Shown in pieces: positions 52,021-62,126 of a stretch of 64,000 nucleotides of DNA. The translations under genes were made by a program, and so were the position numbers. How positions within the stretch are numbered: the stretch's first letter is position 1; each line of letters starts with the position of its first letter. Source of the stretch: Gynuella sunshinyii YC6258 (GTDB taxonomy: Bacteria; Pseudomonadota; Gammaproteobacteria; Pseudomonadales; Natronospirillaceae); the NCBI RefSeq assembly GCF_000940805.1, contig NZ_CP007142.1, forward strand, positions 2,766,593-2,830,592. Direction: 5' to 3'. The notes beneath the pieces are model-generated. The model was not told where the DNA came from and did not search any database. It saw nothing but the letters and a program-made list of their open reading frames with translations.

Positions 52021-52643
52021 GGTGTAACTCCATTACTGGTGTGATAAAAATTTTTGACAGAGTAATTTTTGTCCGGTTAGGGAATCGCGTAAGTTGAATA
52101 ATCGCTTTGATAACCCTGAGGGATTGTCCGATAAAGCTCTAAACGGAAGTTTGAATCTGATAGGTTTATTGCGAATTATTCGCATGACGTTAATTTTATT
52201 ATTCTGGCAAATGTATGAGTCGAAGATTGTAACATGTATATGTCAATCAAAATTCCTGTACATTGGTATGATTTTTAAAGGTTTCAATAATTACGAGTGC
52301 TGATGGAGGAAATTATAAATACATCCTGCTTCAGATCCGTTGTGAATTATCTCTGGCGGCACAAATGCAACATCCGTGTTGCGACGAACTCATTTTAAAT
52401 GCCCTGTTATTACCCTAATCAGGTACGGCAAAAATATAGTCAACTAATAAAGATAATTTTATGACCAAAAAAACAACATTGTGTCATGACAAAAAGCTGA
52501 GCGGATTTGTCCGTGCGAATAACATCGGGAAGGGAAGAGTGCACGGGGGTGAGTATGGATAAACATAAAAAGCGGAGCCGGTAGGCCAGGACTGGAAGAT
52601 ATATATTTTGACGCAGGTGTTCGCTGATCGGAAATAGCCGGGA
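52021..52643. other. AT-rich gene-free stretch
   Basis: Short open frames exist, such as 52094-52303 on the plus strand, but they lack family resemblance and codon character. No hairpin with a T run is evident. I see nothing else in it. Confidence 0.35.
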
Positions 52644-53429
52644 TCAGCCGCGGCGGTTCTGGCCGCTCAGGTGTATCACCGGATTATCCGAAAACAGGAA
52701 CCGGTCATTTCCCATGTCGTCATCAAATGTACTGGCTTTGAATAGCATTTCCTTGGTGTTTTCCAGGTGTTGCCACATGGCGGTTTTGGCCGCTTCGGGG
52801 TCTTTGCGCAGTAGTGCTTTAAGCACCAGATCGTGATCATGGCACCAGCTGTCCATGTCTTTGTCTTCAATGTGTTCATGGAGTTTTCGCCAGTAAGGAT
52901 TTTGTTCCCGATATGACCACATTTGTTCGATCACGCTGACGAGTACCGAGTTCTGTGTTGCCTTTGCTACCTGAATGTGAAACAGCTTATCCCATTCAGA
53001 GTCGCGGGCGCGGTCTTCGTTACGCGAAAGCTCCTGAATTTTCATGAGTTCCATGACATCCTGTTTGGTAACCTGGGTTGCCGCAAACTCAGCGATGTTG
53101 CTTTCAATTAACTGGCGTGCCTGTAGCAATTCGAATGGGCCGGCTGTCATCAGGGCGTTCTGCCCGGATGCTGTCTCAGGTTCATTCTGCTCATAACGGG
53201 AAGTATTGGATACCACGTGAATACCGGAACCCTTGATCACCTCTACCATGCCTTCGACCTCTAGCATGATGATGGCCTCTCTGACAACCGTCCGGCTGAC
53301 AGCCATTTCCTCGGCCAGCAGACGTTCAGCCGGTAGGCGGTCGCCAACGTTGTATTCCTGATTCAGAATCCGTGTTTTCAAGTTGCTGGCGACTTTCTGG
53401 TAAAGCCTTTTAGGTTCTATGGTAACCAT
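52644..53429 (-). CDS. FadR-type GntR regulator of the hexuronate locus
   Basis: 261 residues from [17 protein letters not shown], with AGGAA before ATG. Winged helix: [39 protein letters not shown], then an FCD ligand domain ([43 protein letters not shown]) with metal-binding histidines. Closely resembles ExuR/UxuR. It probably represses the TRAP and uxa genes until a uronate or its product binds. It lies downstream of dctM in the same direction. Confidence 0.85.
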   Translation of the reverse strand: MVTIEPKRLYQKVASNLKTRILNQEYNVGDRLPAERLLAEEMAVSRTVVREAIIMLEVEGMVEVIKGSGIHVVSNTSRYEQNEPETASGQNALMTAGPFELLQARQLIESNIAEFAATQVTKQDVMELMKIQELSRNEDRARDSEWDKLFHIQVAKATQNSVLVSVIEQMWSYREQNPYWRKLHEHIEDKDMDSWCHDHDLVLKALLRKDPEAAKTAMWQHLENTKEMLFKASTFDDDMGNDRFLFSDNPVIHLSGQNRRG

Positions 53430-53644
53430 ATGTTCCTCATGAACAGAATACTGTTGCCCATTCATCCGGCGTCACGGCATGAAGTTGCCTGATGTTCCAG
53501 GGACTCATAAACGCCTTTCGATTATAAATGTCTACGTGATTTATCAATCCGGTAATGTTGCCGGCCTGGCTGATCCGCCGGAAGTCGTTATCGATCTGCC
53601 TGCGGTTGACGGGCTTAAAGCACCGGCATTATAGGTGAAAATGG

Positions 53645-53681
53645 CAGGAAGGGGCAGGTGGATCTTCTGCCCCCTTCTGCG
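53645..53681 (-). terminator. Terminator hairpin after dctM
   Basis: GCAGAAGGGGGCAG and CTGCCCCTTCCTGC pair with a short loop on the minus strand, about 20 bases past the dctM stop. Confidence 0.6.
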
Positions 53682-53698
53682 TCATGTCTTAATAGTCG

Positions 53699-55000
53699 CT
53701 AGTGCATGCCAAACAGACCGGGTAAAAACAGGCTGATCTGTGGAATATAAGTGACAGCAATCAGGGTGACCAACAGTGCCAGAAAGAATGGCAGCATTGG
53801 GCGGATCAACTCCTGAACTTTCACGCCGGATACCGAGCAGCCGACAAACAGAGCACTGCCCACCGGTGGTGTGCACAGACCAATGCACAGATTGACCACC
53901 ATCATGATGCCAAAATGCACGGGATTGACACCCAGCTGGGTCACTATCGGCAAAAAGATCGGAGTGAAGATCAACACCGCCGGAGTCATGTCCATGAAAA
54001 TACCAACCACCAGCAGGATCACGTTAATGATCATGAGAATGACGTAGGGGTTCTCAGAAACACTCATCAGGGCGTCGGCGATGGTGTAGGGGATGTCTGC
54101 ATTGGTCATGGTCCAGGACATGCCCACCGATATGCCGATCAGCAGTAATACGATAGAAGTGGTTACCACCGCTTCAAGCATGATGCCGGGCAGATCTTTG
54201 AATTTCACTTCCCGATAAATCAGCACTGACAGAATAAACGTATATACCACTGCAATTGCAGAGGCTTCGGTCGCCGTAAACACTCCGCCGAGGATGCCGC
54301 CCATGACCACGATCACCAGCAGCAGACTCGGTACCGCGTCGATAAACGCGGCAAGTATCATGCGTGGCGTGGGTTTCTCGGAAACCGGATAACCGCGTTT
54401 ACGGGCGATGACGGTGCCAACGGCCATTAATGAAAGTCCCATCAACAGACCGGGCAGATAGCCGGCCATGAACAGGGTAGCCACTGAGATACCACCGGCT
54501 GTCAGAGCATACACGATCAGCACGTTGGAGGGTGGAATCAGCAACCCGGTGATGCAGGAGGTTACGTTCACGGCGGCAGAATAGGCGGGGTCGTAACCGG
54601 CTTTCTTTTGCAATGGTGACATGGTGCCACCCACGGCAGCGGCAGCAGCCACTGCAGAGCCGGATATCGATCCGAAAAACATGTTGGCAAGTACGTTAAC
54701 GTGCCCCAGGGAACCGGGCATCCGACCAACCAGTACCTGAGAAAAGTTAATCAGCCGCTGGGCAATGCCACCACTGTTCATCAAGATGCCGGCGAGGATA
54801 AAAAATGGAATGGCCAGCAGTGAAAAGCTGTCCAGACCTGTGGCCATTTTCTGACCCACTACAGCCAGAATGGTTTCCACCGGCAGCATCATAAAACCGG
54901 CGGCCAGCGAAGCCAGACCAATGGAAAAAGAGATGGGCACACCCAGGAAGACCAGTACAAAGAAAGACCCGAACATGACCAGTGCAATTGACCAATCCAT
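53699..55000 (-). CDS. dctM: TRAP transporter large permease, uronate type
   Basis: 433 residues from MDWSIALVMFGSFFVLVFLG, whose ATG overlaps the small permease stop (TAATG). About 12 membrane segments with MPGSLGHVNVLANMFFGSISGSAVAAAAAVG and FTATEASAIAVVYTF, the DctM signatures. It moves the substrate into the cytoplasm with sodium. Same operon as dctQ and dctP; uronate is inferred from the neighbours. Confidence 0.93.
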   Translation of the reverse strand: MDWSIALVMFGSFFVLVFLGVPISFSIGLASLAAGFMMLPVETILAVVGQKMATGLDSFSLLAIPFFILAGILMNSGGIAQRLINFSQVLVGRMPGSLGHVNVLANMFFGSISGSAVAAAAAVGGTMSPLQKKAGYDPAYSAAVNVTSCITGLLIPPSNVLIVYALTAGGISVATLFMAGYLPGLLMGLSLMAVGTVIARKRGYPVSEKPTPRMILAAFIDAVPSLLLVIVVMGGILGGVFTATEASAIAVVYTFILSVLIYREVKFKDLPGIMLEAVVTTSIVLLLIGISVGMSWTMTNADIPYTIADALMSVSENPYVILMIINVILLVVGIFMDMTPAVLIFTPIFLPIVTQLGVNPVHFGIMMVVNLCIGLCTPPVGSALFVGCSVSGVKVQELIRPMLPFFLALLVTLIAVTYIPQISLFLPGLFGMH

Positions 55001-55512
55001 TAACAACTCTCCTCGATCATGTCTGGCTGAGTAAACAGATCTATCGCTGCATCCAGAATAAATAACAGGCTGTAATAACTGATGATGCTGCCACTGATAG
55101 GCAGAACACCATAAACGTAAGCCATGGGCATTTGCATGGCCGGTGAAACCTGACCGGTGCTGTAAACCTTGGCCACTAAGGTCCAGCCGCCCCAGATCAT
55201 GGTGCTGGAGGCAAACGCTAAAATGCACAGGTTGATGAACAATACGCTGACATGTTTACTGCGTCCGGCAAAACGACTGCTGAACAGATCAATGGCGAGA
55301 TGTTTCTGCAGACCTGTGGTATACGCGGCCCCGAGAAGTCCGACCCAAATCATCGCAAAGCGGGCGATCTCGTCGGTAAATGTGCTGGGCTGATTCATGA
55401 CGTAGCGGCTGAACACCTGCCAGACGACACAGACGACCAGGGAGGCCATGATCAGAATGCAGAAGCCGGCAATGGCATAATCGACCGGCTTCTTGAATGT
55501 TTGAAATCGCAT
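55000..55512 (-). CDS. dctQ: TRAP transporter small permease
   Basis: 170 residues, four membrane segments, DctQ motif FTDEIARFAMIWVGLLGAAYTTGLQKHLAIDLF. It joins the large permease and helps dock the binding protein. 49 bp after dctP, overlapping dctM. Confidence 0.92.
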   Translation of the reverse strand: MRFQTFKKPVDYAIAGFCILIMASLVVCVVWQVFSRYVMNQPSTFTDEIARFAMIWVGLLGAAYTTGLQKHLAIDLFSSRFAGRSKHVSVLFINLCILAFASSTMIWGGWTLVAKVYSTGQVSPAMQMPMAYVYGVLPISGSIISYYSLLFILDAAIDLFTQPDMIEESC

Positions 55513-55561
55513 AACGTTCTCCAGGGCAGAGGCTCAGGCCTCTGCCGGTGCTGATGACAGA

Positions 55562-56557
55562 TTATTCGCCCGCGGCAGCTTCAATTTTTTCGAGCCACTC
55601 GGCTTTCACAGGATCGGCACGGAAATCGTCGTACAGTGGCGCCAGCGCCTCGCGGAATGCGGCTTTATCGACCTGAATGAATTTGGCACCGATTTGTTCG
55701 GCACGTTGCCGTGATTCCAAAACCACCTGATCCCAGAGTTCATGTTCATATTTTTCAGATTTTCTGGCGGCATCCGTAATGATCTGCTTCTGTTCATCAT
55801 CGAGTTTGTTCCAGGTGCTGGTCGAGATCACCAGGAAATCCGGCACGGATGTGTGCTGGTCTTCGATGTAGTACTTTGCCACTTCCACATGGCGGGTTTG
55901 AACGTAAGAAGGTTCGTTGTTTTCGGCACCATCTATCACGCCTTGTTGCAGGGCAGTGTATACCTCTCCAAATGGAATCGGTGCGGGAGCGGCACCCAGC
56001 AGTTCAATCAACTTAATGGTAGTGGGCGTGGCAACCACGCGGATTTTCAGACCCTTCATATCCGCAGGCGAGTGAATTTCTTTCTTGGCGTAAAAACTGC
56101 GGGTGCCCGCTACGTATGCGGCAATCGCAGTGAAACCAATGTCTTTGGTTTCATTCATCAATTCCCGGCCAACAGGTCCGTAAATGACTTTTTCGAAATG
56201 AGCGCTGTCTTTGAAGACGTACGGCAGAGAAAAAATGGAATAGGCCGGTTGAAACGTTTCCATTTCACTGGCGCTGGCTTTGGTCATGTCCAGGGCGCCG
56301 TTTTGTATCAGTTCCAGAGTCTCGCGGGGACCACCCATCTGACCACCTGGATAAATTCTGAGCTTCATCTTGCCGCCGGATGCTTCGTCGATATCTTTGG
56401 CCATTTGTGCCAGCGCGCGGTGAACCACATGCGTGGTGTCCAGATTGTGGGCAAGTTTCAGAGTGACCCGTTCAACGGCCAGGCTGGCCGTTGATGCCAG
56501 TGCCAGGGGAACTGCGAGCATCAGGCTGGTAACCAGGTGTTTGGGATTTAGCTTCAT
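55562..56557 (-). CDS. dctP: TRAP transporter periplasmic binding protein
   Basis: 331 residues with signal peptide (ALASTASLA). DctP fold: LKLAHNLDTTHVVHRALAQMAKDI, GGQMGGPRETLELIQNGALDMTKAS, ADMKGLKIRVVATPTTIKLIELLGAAPAPIPFGEVYTALQQGVIDGAENN. The Arg in KIRVV that grips the substrate carboxylate and the Asn of GAENN are present. Galacturonate or glucuronate is the likely ligand. First gene of the minus-strand operon. Confidence 0.92.
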   Translation of the reverse strand: MKLNPKHLVTSLMLAVPLALASTASLAVERVTLKLAHNLDTTHVVHRALAQMAKDIDEASGGKMKLRIYPGGQMGGPRETLELIQNGALDMTKASASEMETFQPAYSIFSLPYVFKDSAHFEKVIYGPVGRELMNETKDIGFTAIAAYVAGTRSFYAKKEIHSPADMKGLKIRVVATPTTIKLIELLGAAPAPIPFGEVYTALQQGVIDGAENNEPSYVQTRHVEVAKYYIEDQHTSVPDFLVISTSTWNKLDDEQKQIITDAARKSEKYEHELWDQVVLESRQRAEQIGAKFIQVDKAAFREALAPLYDDFRADPVKAEWLEKIEAAAGE

Positions 56558-56633
56558 GATTGATAGACCTCAGTGATTGTCATTATAGGTTCTGGGGTTT
56601 GCATGCAGAGTGGCGTTTCAGTGTGTTATTTTG

Positions 56634-56647
56634 AATTGGTATAACAT
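56634..56647. promoter_or_regulatory. GntR (ExuR/UxuR-like) operator, dctP side
   Basis: AATTGGTATAACAT, one arm of the WTTGGTATACCAAW type recognised by UxuR/ExuR regulators, about 75 bp upstream of dctP. Confidence 0.55.
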
Positions 56648-56899
56648 CTTTTTTATGTATCAGGCGTCTTGTTATCTGATTTTAGGTGTTTACGCCTTTT
56701 TGGCTCAAAATAACACAGCATTGCTAGAGCTTTGATCCAGGCTTGCATGTTTTCAGCGGCAGATCATGTCATACCTGTTAGACCAAAAATTGATCTGGCT
56801 CAAGTTATATGACAAGTTTAGCGGAATAACAATCCTGTATGTGCGCTATATCGGCTTAAATAGATTAATCTGGTGGACATGACTGTGCCGATTTCTAAT

Positions 56900-56915
56900 A
56901 ATTGGTATAACAAAT
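56900..56915. promoter_or_regulatory. GntR (ExuR/UxuR-like) operator, uxaC side
   Basis: AATTGGTATAACAAAT, a better match than the dctP-side site, about 29 bp before the uxaC ATG. The 386-bp region 56558-56943 between the divergent operons also holds A/T-rich promoter-like DNA. Confidence 0.6.
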
Positions 56916-56943
56916 ATAATTGAAAGCCGATTGGAGAAATCGC

Positions 56944-58362
56944 ATGACTGCTTTTATCAACGATGATTTTTTACTTGAAACTGAGTTTGCCCGCCGCCTT
57001 TATCACGAGTTTGCCAAAGACCAGCCGATTTTTGATTACCACTGTCATTTGCCACCGGCACTGATTGCCCATAACCATCAATTTGAAAATCTCTATGAAA
57101 TCTGGCTCAAGGGGGATCACTATAAATGGCGGGCCATGCGATCCAATGGCGTGGACGAGCGTTTTTGTACCGGTGATGCCAGTGATAAAGAAAAGTTCAT
57201 GGCCTGGGCTGCTACGGTGCCACATACCATTGGCAACCCCTTGTACCACTGGACTCACCTGGAACTAAGACGCCCCTTTGGTATTACGAATCGCTTGTTA
57301 TCGCCAGATACGGCAGAGAGTCTCTGGCAGGATTGTAATGTGCTGCTGCAGCAACCGGAATTTTCCGCCCGGGGTATCATGCAGCAGATGAATGTGAAGA
57401 TGGTGGGTACCACCGATGATCCCATTGATGATCTTCAGGCACATCATCAAATTGCAGAAGATGACGAATTTGGCGTTAAGGTGTTGCCGAGCTGGCGCCC
57501 GGATAGATCCTTTAACATCGATGCTCCGGGATTCGTGGACTATATCGATACTCTGGCGCAGGTCAGTGATACTCATATTGCCTGTTTTGCTGATCTGACC
57601 CAGGCGCTGAGCCGGCGGATGGACCATTTTGCGGCGCATGGCTGTCGTATTTCCGATCACGCTCTGGATACCGTTCCTTATGCCGAGGCCAGTGAGGCTG
57701 AACTCGACATTATTCTCAATGCCCGTCGGCAAAATCACCCTTTGAACACTCATCAGGTAGATGCATTCAAGACCGCCGTGTTGTTGTTCCTGGCAGCAGA
57801 ATATGTGCGTCGCGGCTGGGTGCAGCAGTACCACATTGGCGCGCTGAGAAATACCAACAGCCGCCGGTTGGCCGAGTTAGGGCCGGATACCGGCTTCGAC
57901 TCCATAAATGACACCGTGATTGCAGCGCCGCTGGCGAAACTGCTTGATGCGCAGGAGAAGACAAATACGCTCCCCAAAACCATCCTCTATTGTTTGAATC
58001 CCAGAGATAACGAAGTGCTCGCCACCATGATCGGAAATTATCAGGGTGATGGTATCCCCGGAAAAATGCAGTTTGGTTCCGGCTGGTGGTTCAACGATCA
58101 AAAAGATGGCATGCAACGGCAAATGACCCAACTGGCACAGCTTGGTTTACTGAGCCGTTTTGTGGGCATGCTAACCGATAGTCGCAGCTTTTTGTCTTAT
58201 ACCCGACATGAATACTTCCGTCGAATTCTCTGCAACATGATCGGTGAATGGGTGCAGAAAGGGGAAGCACCGGCAGATCTCAAACTGTTGGGTAGTATGG
58301 TGGCAAACATCTGTTTTGGTAATGCGGAACGTTATTTTGGTATTGAACTGTCAAACCGCTGA
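56944..58362 (+). CDS. uxaC: Uronate isomerase
   Basis: 472 residues from [35 protein letters not shown] before ATG. Amidohydrolase fold; metal motif [10 protein letters not shown], then [32 protein letters not shown], and [28 protein letters not shown] at the end. It converts galacturonate to tagaturonate and glucuronate to fructuronate. Length as in E. coli UxaC. Confidence 0.95.
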   Translation: MTAFINDDFLLETEFARRLYHEFAKDQPIFDYHCHLPPALIAHNHQFENLYEIWLKGDHYKWRAMRSNGVDERFCTGDASDKEKFMAWAATVPHTIGNPLYHWTHLELRRPFGITNRLLSPDTAESLWQDCNVLLQQPEFSARGIMQQMNVKMVGTTDDPIDDLQAHHQIAEDDEFGVKVLPSWRPDRSFNIDAPGFVDYIDTLAQVSDTHIACFADLTQALSRRMDHFAAHGCRISDHALDTVPYAEASEAELDIILNARRQNHPLNTHQVDAFKTAVLLFLAAEYVRRGWVQQYHIGALRNTNSRRLAELGPDTGFDSINDTVIAAPLAKLLDAQEKTNTLPKTILYCLNPRDNEVLATMIGNYQGDGIPGKMQFGSGWWFNDQKDGMQRQMTQLAQLGLLSRFVGMLTDSRSFLSYTRHEYFRRILCNMIGEWVQKGEAPADLKLLGSMVANICFGNAERYFGIELSNR

Positions 58363-58379
58363 TAACAGATTTCTTAAAT

Positions 58380-58406
58380 GGCCGGCAATCTCACTTTGAT
58401 TGCCGG
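58380..58406 (+). terminator. Intercistronic hairpin uxaC-uxaB
   Basis: CCGGCAATC and GATTGCCGG pair with a seven-base loop after the uxaC stop. No T run, so it may stabilise the upstream mRNA or partly terminate. Confidence 0.5.
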
Positions 58407-58442
58407 ATGATTGCTGGCGCTGCAATCAGCTGAGGTGAGAAC

Positions 58443-58583
58443 ATGACCATGGACAGGTTGCTCAACAACCCGGCTGAGGTGGCGTTAAGTCTAACGGATA
58501 TATACAGGTATGGTTATGGTAACCCTCAATCGTTCTGCTTTCCCCGGTGCAAGCTATCCGGAAAAAATAATTCAGTTTGGTGA
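58443..58583 (+). CDS. Small upstream open frame overlapping the uxaB start
   Basis: 46 codons with a strong ribosome site (GAGGTGAGAAC before ATG), better than that of uxaB. It ends 74 bases inside uxaB in another frame ([20 protein letters not shown]...). It could be a leader that passes ribosomes to uxaB, or chance. No family. Confidence 0.35.
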   Translation: MTMDRLLNNPAEVALSLTDIYRYGYGNPQSFCFPRCKLSGKNNSVW

Positions 58584-59964
58584 AGGAAATTTTTTACGGG
58601 CGTTTATCGACTGGCAGCTGGATATTTTAAATGAGCACACGCCACTGAACGCCGGCGTTACGGTGGTACGTCCCATCGATACTGATTTTCCGCCCTCTCT
58701 CAATCTTCAGGATGGGCTGTATACCACGGTCATTCGTGGTATTGATGATCAGGACGAGGTAGTGCGGCAGTCCAGGATCATTCGTTCGGTCAATCGTGAG
58801 TTAAGTATCTACGCTGATTATGCTCAGGTGATGGAAATCGCCCGTTCGGCCGAATTGAAAATGGTGTTTTCCAATACCACAGAAGCGGGTATTACCTATA
58901 TTGAGACAGACCGGTTTGAGGATGCGCCTCCCGTTAGCTATCCAGCAAAACTGACACAGTTTTTTTATGCCCGTTATCAGCATTTCAATGGCATGAGTGA
59001 TAAAGGTCTGGTGTTATTTCCCTGTGAACTGATTGACTACAATGGCGAGCGGTTAAAGGAAATCATGCTGCAATGCGCCACGCAATGGCAGTTGGGTGAA
59101 GGCTTTATCGATTGGCTGGTGACGGCCAATACCTTTTGTTCAACCCTGGTTGACCGGATTGTGACTGGATTTCCGAGATCCGAACACGAGGAGCTGCAAC
59201 AGCTGCTTGGTTATCAGGATCAGTTTCTGGATACCGCTGAATATTTTTATCTGTTTGTAATACAAGGGCCACAAAGCGTGCGTCAGCTGTTGTGCCTGGA
59301 TCAGCTGCCGGCGGATGTCACCATGAATATTCTGGTGGTTGATGACATCAAACCTTATAAAGAACGCAAAGTGGCTATCCTCAATGGTGCACACACAGCG
59401 ATGGTGCCAGTTGCCTATTTGGCCGGTATCGACACAGTCGGTGAGACGATGCAGGATGCACAACTGTTCGAATTTGTTGAGCAGACGATCTTTTCCGAAA
59501 TCATCCCGACGCTGGATTTACCCGAAGATGAACTGGTCTCATTTGCCAGCGATGTATTGAAGCGCTTTGGTAATCCATTCATTCAGCACCAGCTGACCGC
59601 CATCGCACTGAACAGCATGACCAAATTCAAAACCCGTATCCTGCCGCAACTGTTGAAGTACCAGCAGATGAACGGTCAATTACCTTCCCGGCTGGTATTT
59701 TCTCTGGCGGCGTTACTGGTGTTTTATCGCGGGTTGCGTGGATGCGAAACCATCCCACTGCAGGATGACGAACATTGGTTAGTAAGCTTCAAACAGCTTT
59801 GGACACAACCGACCGATATCCCTGCGCTGGTGCAGGAAGTGCTGTCATTAGAGAGTCATTGGGAACTTGATCTGACCACCATTCCGGGGCTGTCTGAAAA
59901 AGTGAATACCTACATTAACGCGATTCTGGCCGATGGTTTGCGCCAGGCGCTGAGTGCACTGTGA
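58510..59964 (+). CDS. uxaB: Tagaturonate reductase (altronate oxidoreductase)
   Basis: 484 residues, mannitol dehydrogenase family: [26 protein letters not shown] binds [44 protein letters not shown] with catalytic residues. Matches E. coli UxaB nearly end to end. It reduces tagaturonate to altronate with NADH. Start could also be the ATG six bases on. Confidence 0.95.
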   Translation: MVMVTLNRSAFPGASYPEKIIQFGEGNFLRAFIDWQLDILNEHTPLNAGVTVVRPIDTDFPPSLNLQDGLYTTVIRGIDDQDEVVRQSRIIRSVNRELSIYADYAQVMEIARSAELKMVFSNTTEAGITYIETDRFEDAPPVSYPAKLTQFFYARYQHFNGMSDKGLVLFPCELIDYNGERLKEIMLQCATQWQLGEGFIDWLVTANTFCSTLVDRIVTGFPRSEHEELQQLLGYQDQFLDTAEYFYLFVIQGPQSVRQLLCLDQLPADVTMNILVVDDIKPYKERKVAILNGAHTAMVPVAYLAGIDTVGETMQDAQLFEFVEQTIFSEIIPTLDLPEDELVSFASDVLKRFGNPFIQHQLTAIALNSMTKFKTRILPQLLKYQQMNGQLPSRLVFSLAALLVFYRGLRGCETIPLQDDEHWLVSFKQLWTQPTDIPALVQEVLSLESHWELDLTTIPGLSEKVNTYINAILADGLRQALSAL

Positions 59965-59971
59965 GGTGGCT

Positions 59972-61459
59972 ATGAATTCATTCATAAAAATTCATCCCCT
60001 CGATAATGTGGCCGTGGCGCTGACAGAATTGACCGCGGGGCAAGTGTTGGAGCTTGAAGACCAACAGGTAACCCTGCAACAGGATATTCCCAAAGGTCAT
60101 AAATTCAGTTTGCAGGTGATACCGGCCGGTGCGAATGTGATCAAGTACGGCCATCCCATTGGTCATCTGCTGGTCGATATCGAACCGGGTTGCTGGGTGC
60201 ATCAGGACAATCTGAAAACAAACCTTCAGGATCTCAATGAATATCGCTATACCCCGGAGCTGGGTGACATCGCTCAATCTCTAGGGGATCGTGAAATCAA
60301 TATTTACCGACGTAAAGATGGCCGACCCGGTATTCGTAATGAGTTATGGATCATCCCTACGGTCGGTTGCGTAAATGCGGTTGCCCAGCAGATGAAACGT
60401 GCGGTTGAACGGTCAATGGATTTGTCTGCGATTGATGGCATCCATGTATTGAGTCATCCATACGGTTGTTCGCAGCTGGGTGAAGATCACGAAAATACCC
60501 GTGTGATTCTGCAAAATCTGGTGACTCACCCCAACGCCGGTGGCGTTCTGGTGGTGGGGTTGGGTTGTGAGAACAACCAAGTCTCCCGGTTTCAACAGAC
60601 CTTGCAGGATTACGATCCTGAACGGGTGGACTTCATGGTCTGTCAGACTCATGAAGATGAAGTGGAGGATGGTTTTCAGCGTCTGGTCAAACTGGTTGAA
60701 CGCATGCAACAGGACAAACGCGAACCCGGCAAACTGAGTGAGCTCAGTTTTGGTTTGGAGTGTGGTGGTTCCGATGGCTTTTCCGGTATTACCGCCAATC
60801 CGCTGCTCGGTCGCTTCTCCGACTATGTCACCGCTCATGGCGGTACCTCTGTTTTGACAGAAGTGCCGGAAATGTTTGGGGCTGAACATTTGTTGATGGC
60901 CAAGTGTGCCGATGAAAATGTTTTCGCCAAAACAGTTTCCATGGTCAACGATTTTAAACAATACTATATCGATCACCAGCAGCCGGTGTATGAAAATCCG
61001 TCACCTGGAAACAAGGCCGGAGGAATTTCCACTCTGGAAGAAAAATCTCTGGGATGCACTCAGAAAGCCGGCAGCAGTACCGTGATGGACGTATTGAAGT
61101 ATGGTGAGAAGCTGCATCGTCCCGGCCTTAACCTGTTGAGTGCCCCTGGTAATGATGCTGTGGCAACGACTGCGCTGGCCGCTGCCGGATGTCATATGGT
61201 GTTGTTTACGACCGGTCGGGGCACGCCATATGGCGGTCCGGTTCCGACGGTCAAAATTGCCACCAACTCCGCTCTGGCAAACAAGAAAAAGCATTGGATT
61301 GATTTTAACGCCGGCACCCTGTTGGAAGGCGCTGTCATGGATGAGTTGTTGGCAGAATTCGTTGCGTTGATTGTCGATATCGCCAATGGCGGGCAGACCT
61401 GTAATGAACGTAACGAATTTCAGGAAATTGCCATTTTTAAAAGTGGTGTGACATTGTAG
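59972..61459 (+). CDS. uxaA: Altronate dehydratase
   Basis: 495 residues from MNSFIKIHPLDNVAVAL; GAGGTGG precedes ATG, eight bases after uxaB. N-terminal SAF domain, then the catalytic part: RKDGRPGIRNELWIIPTVGCVN, SHPYGCSQLGEDHENT, GLECGGSDGFSGITANPLLG and EKSLGCTQKAGSS. It dehydrates altronate to 2-keto-3-deoxygluconate with iron or manganese. Confidence 0.95.
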   Translation: MNSFIKIHPLDNVAVALTELTAGQVLELEDQQVTLQQDIPKGHKFSLQVIPAGANVIKYGHPIGHLLVDIEPGCWVHQDNLKTNLQDLNEYRYTPELGDIAQSLGDREINIYRRKDGRPGIRNELWIIPTVGCVNAVAQQMKRAVERSMDLSAIDGIHVLSHPYGCSQLGEDHENTRVILQNLVTHPNAGGVLVVGLGCENNQVSRFQQTLQDYDPERVDFMVCQTHEDEVEDGFQRLVKLVERMQQDKREPGKLSELSFGLECGGSDGFSGITANPLLGRFSDYVTAHGGTSVLTEVPEMFGAEHLLMAKCADENVFAKTVSMVNDFKQYYIDHQQPVYENPSPGNKAGGISTLEEKSLGCTQKAGSSTVMDVLKYGEKLHRPGLNLLSAPGNDAVATTALAAAGCHMVLFTTGRGTPYGGPVPTVKIATNSALANKKKHWIDFNAGTLLEGAVMDELLAEFVALIVDIANGGQTCNERNEFQEIAIFKSGVTL

Positions 61460-61466
61460 TGGAAGG

Positions 61467-61493
61467 TATCCCGCCTGTATCACAGGTGGGATC
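61467..61493 (+). terminator. Hairpin between uxaA and ygjV
   Basis: ATCCCGCCTGT and ACAGGTGGGAT pair with a three-base loop (ATC), ahead of GAGGAAAT and the ygjV ATG at 61510. It may reduce read-through into ygjV. Confidence 0.5.
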
Positions 61494-61509
61494 TCTGCAT
61501 CGAGGAAAT

Positions 61510-62070
61510 ATGGGTATTGATGTTTTGATGTCTGCGCTAGAGCCCCTCAGGCAGTTGTATTTGCAGCATCCAGTGGCCCAGAGTCTGGGAATGGTAGCTC
61601 TGATTACCGGCTTTTTGGCATTCGCACAAAAAGATGATCTCCGTTTGAAACAGTTTTTAAGTGCCTATTGTGCTGTGATTGGTCTTCACTTCCTGCTCAT
61701 GGGTTCTTATCCCGGTGCAATCAGCGCCTGGGTCAGTGGTACCCGGGCGTGGGCATCGCGGCGGACTAACAGCCTGGTATGGATGTTCGCATTTATGCTG
61801 ATCAATATTGTTCTGGTGGTTCCCGGAATCACCGCCTGGATTTTTGTTTTGCCGCTATTTGCCGCCTGTCTGGGCACTTGGGCACTGTTTCGCGAAAAAG
61901 GCATGCGGATGCGCTTCATGATGATGATTGGCACGGTCTGCTGGTTAACCCACAACATGGCCATTGGTTCTATTGGAGGAACCATCATCGAATCCAGTTT
62001 CCTGCTGATTAATGCCAGCACGCTCTATCGGCTCTGGCGCGAACAGAAAACGTCTGTGGTTGTCAAATAA
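61510..62070 (+). CDS. ygjV: YgjV family inner-membrane protein
   Basis: 186 residues from MGIDVLMSALEPL; about five membrane segments with SLGMVALITGFLAFAQKDDLRLKQFL and WVSGTRAWASRR, which match the YgjV family. In E. coli ygjV also follows uxaA, so the link with uronate use is conserved, although its function is unknown. Confidence 0.85.
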   Translation: MGIDVLMSALEPLRQLYLQHPVAQSLGMVALITGFLAFAQKDDLRLKQFLSAYCAVIGLHFLLMGSYPGAISAWVSGTRAWASRRTNSLVWMFAFMLINIVLVVPGITAWIFVLPLFAACLGTWALFREKGMRMRFMMMIGTVCWLTHNMAIGSIGGTIIESSFLLINASTLYRLWREQKTSVVVK

Positions 62071-62126
62071 CCCTGGTTGATCCGTTAATTGCCTTACATC
62101 CCAGCAGAAATATTGCGACGGTGTGA

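Noticed and set aside
52094-52303. 69-residue plus-strand open frame
   Set aside because: No ribosome site, no family resemblance, AT-rich spacer composition.
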